64,000 nt of DNA from Pochonia chlamydosporia 170 (Eukaryota > Ascomycota > Sordariomycetes > Hypocreales > Clavicipitaceae). Position numbers and translations under genes: made by a program. The notes beneath the pieces were generated by a model. It worked only from the letters and a program-made list of their open reading frames with translations. It made no database searches and was not told where the DNA came from. The stretch covers positions 434,001-498,000 of the forward strand of contig NW_019154046.1 of NCBI RefSeq assembly GCF_001653235.2. Direction: 5' to 3'. This document shows positions 1 through 10,399 of this stretch, piece after piece; the stretch's first letter is position 1; each line of letters opens with the position of its first letter.

Positions 1-2695
1 TGTTTTTCATTCCTGCCTGCCAGAAAACGGGATACCACAGGTCAAACAGTGCACTGGTAACATCATAAAGTTGATCTAAGCGAGTCTCCGTATGTGACTG
101 TGCAAGTGACGGCATCCCTCGGACATGTTCAGGCCAATACTCTGCAGAATACTCCAAGAATGCTAGAACATTCCCACAACTTTAAGTCAAACTGTCATCC
201 ATACCATTTAGTAACAAATAGTCGATACAGATCTCTGACATTAATGACTCTGTGTCGCTCAGTCCAAGGAACCACTCGTGGTCGTTATTTCGCAGGCCGT
301 TTCCAATTAGAAAATCTCTCGCCGTCTAGTGTATCAAGTAGATCCTTAAGTTGTTTACAAAAACAAAAAGCCCACATAAGTGACGGATCTTCTCATCCAA
401 TCCTTCCGGGTTCACCGTAGCTTGGGCTGTGGTTCGCAAACCAGTTAACTTGGCTAACCCCAGGGCCACCGCCATTTCCTCGATCGTTAAGGGACGCCGT
501 GCGCCAACTATGATCTGGAGTATCATTTTTACATCCGTTATTTTGTCGGATAGAACTCTATTCAAGATTTTCGCATATGCGACGCTGACAGAGTCGGGAA
601 TCAATTCAATCGATTCTTCTTCGGGTTGAAGGCTATTTCGAAATACCGTACGAATATCATCCATAGCCAAATATAGCCACAGGTACGTGCGATGCTCCAT
701 TTTGAGAAGTTGCTGTTGAAGCCGTTGCTGTGTCTCTAGGGCCAGGTGCAGACTCTCACCGAGCTCAGCTACCCGCATCTTCACAACCAGGCTGATTTCT
801 TGGTAAATCAGATCGCTTTCCTCCTCGCCACGAACATGGATATAAGGGAATAATTGCGTTGCTAGACGGAACCCCTCTTGGATATCGTCATATGGACGAC
901 TAGTAACAAGGAACTTTAGCCAGCTCTGCCTGGCTAAGGAATAGCTTTGGGTATACAATGTTTCTAGCTTCCTTATTAATTGAGCTCGATCGCTTAGTTA
1001 ACACTCATCCAATGCGTCCAAAATGCACACAGTGCTAGAAAATGCGAAGTCAGATATTAATGCGATGAGAATTCGCCAAAGTTCGTCCACCTCTTGCTGT
1101 ACCTTCGCGCTATTTCTTTGCCAGGATGGCAAGGCATGTCGCAGGAGATTCGGTTGCATTCCAAACAATTGATGGAGTACAGCACACAGTGCTATTGCAA
1201 GATTATTCTGTTCGTTATTATCTTTGAAGAAGAAGTAGCAAACTGAAACTGAGGTGGCGGTCATTAAGTCCTTGTCGACAATGGATTTTGCTAGAACCGA
1301 TTTTCCACATCCCGGGTCAGCCGATATCCATAAAAGATCGTTATGGCTACTTTTCTGCCAAGCAAGATATTAGGGGTTCTCAAGAATCCATCGACACGTC
1401 CCTTCTGCGCGGTCTGGATTAATATTTTTATATTGTTCATAAGTGGAGGTTTTAAACGCCTGGTGGCATTTTTGTTGCTCTTTAGTCAAAGATCTTAGCA
1501 TATTCTCACGGTGATAATCTTCTTGTTGGTGAAATGCTCTTTCCATGCCCTTGGTGAGTTCCTCGACTTTGTTGACGATTTCGCCTACACAAAACGTTCG
1601 TATCAATACACGTATCCCAAAGCAGAAAGTTTTGGCTTCTTTGAGCGTGATGTAGAATCATCTTAAATCATGGTTTCGTTGAGCTAGACGTGAGGTTTTG
1701 TAAGCCCACAACTTACCGCATATCTCTGTGACCAAATTCTCTTCCGATACTTGGCCAACAGGCACATAGCTAAGCAATTCTTTGGCATATGATGCCGCCG
1801 CCAATGCCGCATATCCTTGCCATTGCTTGTTCTTATGCGAATCGGCATAATCACAAATCCCACGGACGACTATACAAGGAAAGTCCATCATCAGACCAGC
1901 CGCCTCCATTTCAAGACACAACGCTCCTGTCTCCTGGCGAAGGCGTTCTCTTGTCGCTCCGTGCTTCACAATCGCATTTCCGGACGCGATAATCCCGTAG
2001 TATGCCTGAGGGTCGGCTCTTTTCCGTTCCTTTCGAAATTCTTCCCATTCAGACGGGCAGTCCTCACACGTTGCAGCAGTCGTAGGATGCTCGTGCTTAA
2101 TCTGGAATAGTCGATCGGTGGACGGATCAGGGCGACCAAAACTTTCCCTTGTCCGGTCATTTCTTCCGATCGCTTTTTCAATGTATTCTGGATAGCTTGG
2201 GTCATCAGTTAGTGCAGATGCTCTCATATTCGCAACTGCGGTTAATAGTGATCGAGGCGGGTTATTTAAAGAACCAGTCCGTTGGAGTCTGCCCTCTTCC
2301 ACGGCTTTCCCCAAATCATATTGAAGCACTCCCCCGCAAATGCCTTCCGGGTAGCTAACTACGACATCTCCTAGCCGAACATCATGCTTGTCAGATGGAA
2401 TCCCTCCGCCGATACCGACCATCAAACCGATTCGCATCGATCGGGAAAATGTTCGCATCATGTTAATCGCCACTGTCGTGGCTGAGGTGGTACCATACTG
2501 TCCTCCGGGAAGGCCAGCAATCACGACATAATGTCTGCCAACCCGACCCAAGGTGTATGAATTCGTATCTCTGCTGTCTTGCTCATCCAAAATTCCGAAA
2601 TTCTCATCCAGCATCTGTTTGGCTGCAGCGACTTCAATCGGCAAGGCGCATATCCAGCCGATCTGGTACGCCTCGAGGGCTAGATGGGTCATCAT
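1..2695 (-). pseudogene. NLR-like PNP_UDP-NACHT protein, relict with five in-frame stops
   Basis: The start is ATG at 2693-2695. Residues 1 to about 330 form a nucleoside phosphorylase (PNP_UDP_1) domain of the fungal NLR type, with the opening YQIGWICALPIE, a VGIGGG loop and the AGLMMDFPCIVVRGICDYAD segment. A NACHT NTPase follows: P-loop PGCGKS near 1300, Walker B ILDALDEC at 998-1020, then TSRPYDDI, then the conserved YLIH/TA and FLEYSAEYWP blocks, which continue to the left edge. The whole 2.7 kb stays in one frame but is cut by TGA 1658, TAA 1367, TAA 998, TAG 326 and TAA 182. No splice sites replace these stops, and several sit where the family has Gln or Arg, so CAA/CAG/CGA to TAA/TAG/TGA is likely. 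Intact relatives act in fungal non-self recognition and cell death. The C-terminal repeats would lie outside the window. Confidence 0.85.
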
Positions 2696-4417
2696 GGATG
2701 GCCTTCCATGTTGGCATACCCCGCCACCTTTGACCTGGTTTGCCTTCTCAAGCCTTCAGTCTCCAATCCATAAGAAGCAAGAAGATGAGATGTTGTTCAG
2801 AACGAAACGATGGCTGGTACAAGAACAGGAGGTAGCTAGGGCGTAAAATTGGGCGAGCACTAGGCCGTGATCGCCGTGACATGAGAACGAGGCAACAAGG
2901 CTGTCCTCGGGGCATATTCAGTAAATGGACGCAGCCCTGCACAGTCAGATGTATTGTGGTGAAATGCCAAGAGCGGCAAACCTGGAGACATCATTGGCAG
3001 ACGTAGGACATGACCCACTACAACCACGCAAGTGTGTCACTTGCGGAGCTCACAAAAGCTGTCGAATAATTTGTGCCGCCTCGGTTCCCCGAAAACCAAG
3101 GAGCCTCTCTTGGATTTCGGCCTCCTTATGCCTGAAAGCCTCAAGACTATTTTGTTTCGCTGTTACAGTACTCTGCCCCGCACACGGAAGGGCAGCAGTT
3201 CGCGGGGCAGCTGGTCGCAGATCGTTGGAAGGCCACCTAACATGAAGCCTAATCGCGATGCTCAGTGCACCAATGTGCATTGCCCTGTGATGTCGCCGTC
3301 TCTCACTAATGATTCATTGCCTGGAACCATTTTGAGCACAACGCTGAAATGACGTCATTTTGACTCATCTGGTCTTCATTTCGTGGTGGATAAAGTCTGT
3401 TGAAGACAGTGCGGAACCTACTGAACCACCATCACGGCAAGGGATCCGCGTAGGCGCACATGTCAGCCACTATTCAGCTGGGAGCTCTGGTGTTCCATAA
3501 TGCGCTGAGGGAAATTTTATAAAGAAAACAACATGGAAAAAAGACGCATATTTCTGCCACCAATGAAATGCGGAGCTCCGAAAGCTAGCCTGGTGCTCTT
3601 TAAGAAAATAAAATGAAAAGCAGTGGTGTCGGTGACAGCTTTTTTTTTATTTTTTATAAGTTATATATTTGGACTTTTGTATTAATACGCATTTCGGCCT
3701 GTCAACTCAGGTTCCGTTGCATTGTTTGGGAAGAACTTAGAGGTACACGTGGGTTCTAACGCTAATCTACTTTTGGACTAGTGATCTGTCTTGCTATTTA
3801 TCTTATGTACCAATGCCGCAACACCCATTAAGCCTCCAACTTAAAACAAAAGAATGAGTTGAAAGCGGTAGTCAGCATAGATTCTGTTAGCTGAGACGTT
3901 ACAGTGGCGACACCGTGTGTGGAGGCTTCAGACAAATGTTGATGTCATTTCATCTTGGTGGAGGGATCTGTTCAGGGCCGAGAGCTAGTGCTTCCACAGG
4001 GGTGGTGTTCCTGCAGATCTGCGGATGTAGATATGGGAAGCAGGAAAGTTACCAAATGACTCTCTGGAGTGTGTTGGAACTAATCTCTCGTCCCGGAAGG
4101 AAAGACGGCTAGCTGAGTAGAGAGGGAGACGAGGGGACAACGCTGATTCCATTGAGCGGCTTTCGTCGCAAGATCTGTCACTGGAGTGACCGCGCTAGCT
4201 ATTGGTCAGGATAATTAGCCATAACCCTTGCATATTATCAGAGGCCCGACAGAGCAATCCACGCCAATTTGGACGTTTTTGCTGCTAACAATTCTACAAG
4301 AAATCCAGGGTCTGGCTTTTTCATCTGGCCAAGAATACGGTGAAATTAAACACAAGTCGCAAGGCATTAGTTAAATGCTGGATGCATTCGTGACCGGTCA
4401 AAACATACGATTTTCAA
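2696..4417. other. Gene-free interval
   Basis: Only short overlapping ORFs without recognisable domains are seen between the NLR-like relict and the MYND/ligase relict. A short T-rich run lies near 3640-3655. I see no repeat or RNA gene. Confidence 0.5.
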
Positions 4418-4699
4418 TTAAGAGCCATTCTTGGAAGCCGTAGCTCGACATATTGCCTTGTGCTCTTTGTAATGAGCAACTTGACACATCCGCCCGCAAT
4501 ACATTACCGATTTACACCTCCCACACACCATCAACTGCACAGAAATCTTTTCGCAATTCGCGCACCGCCCCGGTGCCGATAGCGAACCACAGCCATCCCG
4601 ATTACCGCTCTCCATCGCCGCTAACAAATCCTCCGCTCTCTTTCTCGAACGAGTTAACCGAACCTTTGTCTGCAACTTAGCCCTTTCCCCTTCCAACAA
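4418..4699 (-). pseudogene. MYND zinc-finger segment, probable C-terminus of the ligase relict
   Basis: A 93-codon open stretch encodes a clear MYND zinc finger, beginning CANCEKISVQLMVCGRC and continuing with YCGRMCQ, H..EH and a final Cys (C-x2-C, C-x2-C, C-x3-C, H-x3-C pattern). MYND fingers are protein-interaction modules. A basic segment with RSRKRAED precedes it. The stretch has no good ATG before the finger except an internal Met. Reading upstream, its frame runs straight into the end of the ligase-like frame with a one-frame offset around 4710-4730. I infer that it was the tail of the same protein, separated by an indel or a missed intron. A separate small MYND gene is the alternative. 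Confidence 0.55.
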
Positions 4700-4719
4700 G
4701 TCTGTGATGTCTCCACCAA

Positions 4720-6738
4720 CTACCTACAACCTTGCAATCGTTTTATCCAGGTACTCTCTTCCCTTTCAAAATTACTAGGTATGCCTAAACATTGCCGCGC
4801 CATGTCCTGCAATTCTTGAAAACCCGTAGTCTCCCTGAATGAGCGATCATCATGGATCTTTACTAGGCGAGGAAACCGTAGAGTGTAATACCCTGCATTT
4901 GACGGTTTGTCGAAACCAGCTCCCACAAGTTCTACAATAAACGGCTGCATAAATAATGTTTTTGGACGTAAGTTACGACTGGGATCCAGGACCACATCGA
5001 AAAAAGGCGTAGACGCGGCAAAAGCTATTTCTCTGAAATATCCCTGGCAATTAAGATGCACCATATATTGCTTAGGAATGCCGTGTCTGTTGATGATATC
5101 AATGATGCGAAATCTTGGCTTCACATTAAAACGGCGTACTTCGTCCTTGTTATCCACGCATCCGATATGGAATGATGTCCACCAGAGTTTGCCAATCCCA
5201 ATCTTTTGTTTTTCTTCAGTCCTGTAATTTCCACCAACAAGGACAAAGTCTGCAGAGTCTCCAAGGCCGGTTATGTAGTCCTTCTTGAGTTTGATGGCTG
5301 ATTTAGTCCGATTGTAAGAGATGTAAGGATCATCGCAACCCTTCAGTACCAAGCCTTCCCACCGTTGTGCAATAGCTGTCGCGAAAACTTTAGCGAGTCG
5401 TTTAGCAGCGTCGCTTGAAGAGAATGCTATCACTTCGCGGTGTCCGATTGCCGCATACCCTGGAATCTGACGAACCAGAATTTGCAGTTGCTTCCTCCGC
5501 TCAGTGTGTGCCTCTAGAGCGCAGACTCTGTCATCAAGCAGAAGAAGATCATAGAATATGATTATGAGGTGTTCGTAGGCATTTATGGGGGAATCTTGAG
5601 CCGCCCCAAGGAGATATCCTGACCGTCTGACGTGTCTTCGAATCTTATGGAACGGCTCAATCCTCCCACACGCGTCGTTCCACACCAGCAGCTCACCTTC
5701 GAGAATGCATTGTTTCTTGATCCCGCAGTCTGCCGTGCCAAGTAGGAGACTGTCACGTATAGCCCTGTGCAGTCCGATACGGTCTTGAGTCGAGTCTCTG
5801 CCGCTCTTCGAAAATATCTTAAGGCAGTTTTCAGGGTCGTTGAGGTCTATATGGACCTGACAGTATTCACCATCGTATTTCCGCTCTACGCTCATATGTC
5901 TCGAACCAGCTAATAGGCAACAGTGCTTGATGCTTCTTGCTTTTTTATAGTCTAGGCGCCTGATCATAACTCTGATTTATGGCCTGAACACTTTGCTTAA
6001 GTCACCGCAGGAATATTCGGCAGGCACAGTAAGAACTTGCGAAAGGTTGGTATATTCTAGTCGTTTTACAGCCATAGGGATTAAATTCTGAAAGCGGAGA
6101 AGATAATACAAAAGAGGGTGGAATTTAGTTATCGCTAGTTCTTCCGGGACACAAACAGGACTAGAGTCCTTTAACAACATGCGGATCAGCCATTTAACCT
6201 TGCAGCTCTGTAACCTTCGAAATACAGTCAGAAGAATGCCACTTACACTGCTTAATTAGCCACGATTTTGATGAATTAACTGGCGGATATCCATTGCAGA
6301 GAATGGTAACAGAGCCGCAATCCGATTAAGAATGTCGTTGAGTTCACCTAGCAACATTCTAGGACTTCCTTTATGTTCGCAGTCTATAGCAGCTATTAGT
6401 CTCTCAGCACACGTTGCAAAATTAGGGCTATTACTGGTTTGCCATCTTTGCAGCTCTTTTAATCGGGATATCCCAAGACACTGAGCTTGCTGGATACTGC
6501 ACTCAAGCCGTCTTTTTAATAACCCAAAGACTCAATCCGGCCTGCGTTCTAGGAAAAGGCAAGACAGAAATGCCACAGCTTCTAGGCCTTAGCGTGGGAT
6601 AATAGATCTGTGTTTATTAAACCAAGCACTAAGGATTTGGGCGGTAGCGTCCTGGATGGCCTTTGCGCTTAAAGCGCTCGCTTAGATCCTTTTGAGGTCA
6701 GACAGCAGTTCGCATAAGAGATAGAATAGAAAAGGCAT
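4720..6738 (-). pseudogene. ATP-dependent DNA ligase-like protein, relict with five internal stops
   Basis: From ATG at 6736-6738 one frame stays readable for about 670 codons to TAG at 4720. The N-terminal helical ligase domain includes WFNKH, FLERRPD and KWLIRMLLKD. The adenylation domain has motif I ERKYDGEY with the catalytic Lys, motif III LEGELLVW, motif IV WEGLVLKG and motif V AIKLKKDY, followed by an OB-like region. Internal stops are TAA 6682, TAA 6589, TGA 6532, TAA 6256 and TAA 5977, all in the same frame and all derivable from CAA or CGA by C-to-T change. Intact relatives join nicks or broken ends using ATP. Fungi carry such proteins beside the essential ligases I and IV, and their role is not well defined. 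The gene is certainly non-functional as sequenced. Confidence 0.85.
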
Positions 6739-9059
6739 GTTAATCGAAGGATTTGTTATAGAGGACTGTCAGCTAAGGATAGCCAAAAACAAAAACAAAC
6801 TAGAGGATGGGACATCATACATTATGGAACAGAATGCCTTCCATTCTGAAATAGGGGGACCAGGTGCTTATATACCAAGATACAGCTTACACGCTCACTT
6901 ATGTCATAAGCGCTAATAGGGAGACATTAGACACACATATACTGCACTTTGCCATAAGCTGCCTTGCTATCATGATTGCGTAACAAAGTCTGCCTGCCAT
7001 ACCTACAATTTTGAAGCCGCATGCATGGCATGTTTACTCCGCTACAGCCTACATGGGATATTCCCTTAAACGTACGCTGCAGATTAGCTCATTCCGCCTC
7101 CACAAAACTATGTGTACTAAAGTCTGCCTTACCTTTCTGCAAGAAGCTGGAATACTCGTCATCAAGAAGTCACAATCTAACTATTTTGGACACAGACCAC
7201 AAAGAGTTCCAGCATGTCTCGAAGGCCAGGTAACCAGCAAGCCAAACACGGTGGCCTGGTCTAGGTACGTAACCAAAGTGCCTTCATGCCCCTTCAGATT
7301 CGTCATTGGCAACGTCATCTAAACACTCCAGCAGTCATGTCATAATACGTGTCGGTTACACACATGCAGGGGAAGCTACTTGCGGCAGTTCGGCATGGAG
7401 GAGAGGACGAAGGTCGTTGGTCTAAACCGTGACTTGCGTATGGCCGTCAAACCATAAAAGGGCTCATGCCCTCCTCTGAAGCCTGGATGGATTTGAGCCA
7501 TTTTGACCTCCGCTCCAAGCTCATAATTCTTTGACTCCTCTGTCACTTACTTCTATCTTCTCTTGGCAATAGAACAGCCTTCCTTTTCCCACCCCAAAGG
7601 GACCTAAGTCCTAACTGTCAGATTTACCGCTTTCTAATATTCTGGATCCCATCCTCGATCTCATACACGCTCACTATTTCTAGTGACAACGCAACTTCCA
7701 TTATAGCCCCTTAGAATACTATCGTTCTCAAGAAGACTTATCGCGGTGCTAGCTCCACTCGATTTAGTCCCAGCGTATAAGCTCTAGTATGTAATAACTC
7801 CGTTACTAACGGCACCTTGGAGAGTCACAAACATCCTGCCTCTGACTTGATTGCGATATTGAAGACTCGTCTTTAACCTTGGTCGATTTGGCATCCATAA
7901 CTATGAGTCTAGAGACCGATTCAGAAGGTACTGCACCGCCTGTAGCAGATAATGCAGCGACCACAGGAGGGACCCAGCTGGGTAATAAGGAAACCATAAA
8001 GAACAAGCATGGAGTCACTAGCGGAAATCGCAATTATATCCAGAAAAAGTAAGCGCTAGTCAGCAGATAACAATTGTTCGAGTACTCGCACTTGGGGCTA
8101 TTACATAATGGATTTAGATCTAAACTTCACTTTAAGACTTATTGGAAATTAACTTCGGGAACTTTTAAGGATCTTTAGGGACCTAGGGCCTTAAAAGAAG
8201 CTAAGGAGCTTATAGTAAGTAAATTCAGTAAAGACACGTGGGATAGTAAGATAGATCTGTATAATCGTCACATCGAACTACAGAGAATCAGCAAATAAAT
8301 TATTAACTTCTAGTCGCTGCAAATAGATCCAATATACTCTTCTCTATACACATCGTATTATGCGTGCTATTAAAAGGAGGATAAGGTATTCAAATAATCC
8401 GCTAAGGTCAACTTGCACAAGTAAGGAGTTCCCTTATAGGTGCAGTGTCTGAGGTACCCATAACTACAAACTAAGTTAGGCTCAAGCCGCCAATATTATT
8501 ATACTAACTTTAGCCGTACTCTGGTGCTCTTACAAATTCTTAACTTCCCATAACTTTTGCCTTTTTTGGTTTGATGCTGGGGGGAGGGGTGGATGGGGCA
8601 TGTCTGATGCACACGCTGTAACTGCCGATCTCCGGTCGTGCCTCCGGGCAGCCTTCTCACACATTATTACCGGAGACTGCAGCGGCTCTAGCTCCGGACG
8701 CACAAAGTTCATTGGCAGGATTTGATGTGGCCATGGACGTAGCTGAGCTGTGCAATGTCACCTTTGTCAGGACGGGCACGCGTTCTGCGGGGCTTACAGG
8801 GCAGGGAGCCAATAGGTTCACGGGTCCGTACAGGCACGGTCTAATTTTTAGTCAGCAACACCAACTGTAACCAATTCCCACTTTCGGCTGGTCCTCAATT
8901 TGGCCTCGGCAAAGTCACAAAGAATGGCCGCTTCACACATTGACAAGCTTGTCGTAATATCGACACTCGTTGGCTCCCTCCAATCCTTCCTCCCAAACGT
9001 GGCACGCAGACGGTTTGGTGGCTTGATCCCACCGCTACCCTGGTCCTCAATAGCGACAT
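6739..9059. other. Gene-free, AT-leaning interval
   Basis: Short ORFs only, none with a recognisable domain or splice structure. A G-rich/C-rich patch lies near 8578-8600. The interval ends at the target-site duplication of the LTR element. Confidence 0.5.
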
Positions 9060-9510
9060 TATAACGATCGGCTTATTAACAAGGTCAAGTAAGACAATCA
9101 ACAGTTATTCTGTTGCTTAGGGTAGGTAACTTAGGTTGTAAGTAAATAAGACCTTCACAGGCTATTAAACAGAGAGCTTAGATCGTTAGGAGTTTATCCC
9201 AATTAATTGTGAATTAAATGCTTAGATTAATTACTAAAGATCTAGACTAACTAGATATCTCAATAATAACTGTCCTATATATATTTATCCTATCTCTTCA
9301 TTAATCCCTTAGAGCGCTCTAGAGCGTCCAACACTCCTAGCGTTCTAACTCACTTAGATCACCAAGGTGATCCTAGCGCTCCCATCCGTCACGTGCCTAG
9401 TCACATGGTACCTCTGCTAATAGTTCCTTAAGCGCCTGGTTATCCGCCCCCACTAGGCTGCCTTATAGCTATAGCTCCCCGTCTCTTAGAGTCATAGTTA
9501 GTTTGTAACA
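9060..9510 (-). repeat. 3' LTR of the gypsy element
   Basis: A 451-bp direct copy of 15534-15984. Read on the minus strand it starts TGTTAC and ends GTTATA. The expected inverted end is TG..CA, so the terminal TA probably arose from CA/TG by a RIP transition. The two LTRs differ at roughly thirty sites by eye, all transitions. Confidence 0.95.
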
Positions 9511-9515
9511 TAATG

Positions 9516-9528
9516 CCTCCCCTCCTTT
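9516..9528 (-). other. Polypurine tract next to the 3' LTR
   Basis: On the minus strand this is AAAGGAGGGGAGG, six bases from the start of the 3' LTR. It is placed exactly where a gypsy element primes plus-strand synthesis. Confidence 0.75.
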
Positions 9529-9903
9529 AGTCTTAACCTTAAGGCCTTTAAATACAGTCGCGTGTCCCTTCTCGTTAGTAAGCAGCACTTAGCCTTATAA
9601 TCCTCCTGCCTTAATTATGCTAACATTATGTCTGGTTGAATAGCTAAACCTTATTCTCAAAAAGTTAACAAACGTTCCCTACTTGCTTTATACGTTTCCA
9701 ATTTAGGTGCTAAGACTATGCCTTATTCGCGGTGTTTTTAACTATTAATCCCTTGCAAGGTTTCTAATTAGTCTTCTTATTGTGCCGGTTATATTGCCGC
9801 AGCTCGTCCTTGTGATAGTACCAGTATAGCGTTATTTCGTGAGTGGTTTATTCAGGTGATTTATTTTTATTATTTTCTTATTTTTACATTAGTGTCTAAA
9901 AAC

Positions 9904-10200
9904 ATGCAAGAGCAGAAAAAGATTACAGCAGAAGAGCAAGAAGCCAAAGAGGCTTTAGAACAAGCCATAGCTCATCTAGCTTAGATCTGCAAGCAAAAGC
10001 GCGCGTTAAAAGATCGTGGTAATAAGCTGTTTTAGCGTGGTATTTAGGGTTTAGAAGAGGCCAAGAGTCAGGAGTCAGAGGTCGTATCCAACGTGCAGTC
10101 TTATAGTGCTCTTAATGTGCTAGACTAGGAAGCTATTCTGGGTGACCCTTCTTTATTCCCTACTAGTAGTACTAATCTAGTAACTACTAGGAGTCTTTAA
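9904..10200 (+). pseudogene. Opposite-strand small ORF inside the gypsy element (broken)
   Basis: From ATG at 9904 a 99-codon frame runs antisense to the element between integrase and the 3' LTR, ending at TAA 10198-10200. It is interrupted by several TAG codons. The product would be Glu/Lys/Ala-rich and helical (it starts MQEQKKITAEEQEAKEA), likely coiled coil, then an acidic tail. It resembles, from memory, the small helical ORFs many fungal gypsy copies carry on the opposite strand; their function is unknown. The TAG codons fit former CAG, the same damage as in gag-pol, so it was probably an intact ORF in the active element. Confidence 0.6.
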
Positions 10201-10399
10201 AGTGTGCCTTAGGTTCCCATGTATTTTCTGTATAATCATAGCCTTTCTATTTAACAAGATATTCTAATTCGTTCTTCTTTTTGCCCTTGCGTACGCTAAG
10301 TATCCGTTTGACTTTATATTTGCTATCTGTTGGTTCTATTCCCTAGACCTTATTATCCACAGGAATATTTTCTAGTGCCAGTTCTAGTAATAACACATG

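Noticed and set aside
1369..1658. Reading the stops in the NLR-like gene as introns.
   Set aside because: The frame is continuous across every stop and conserved residues continue directly on both sides, so no sequence needs removing.
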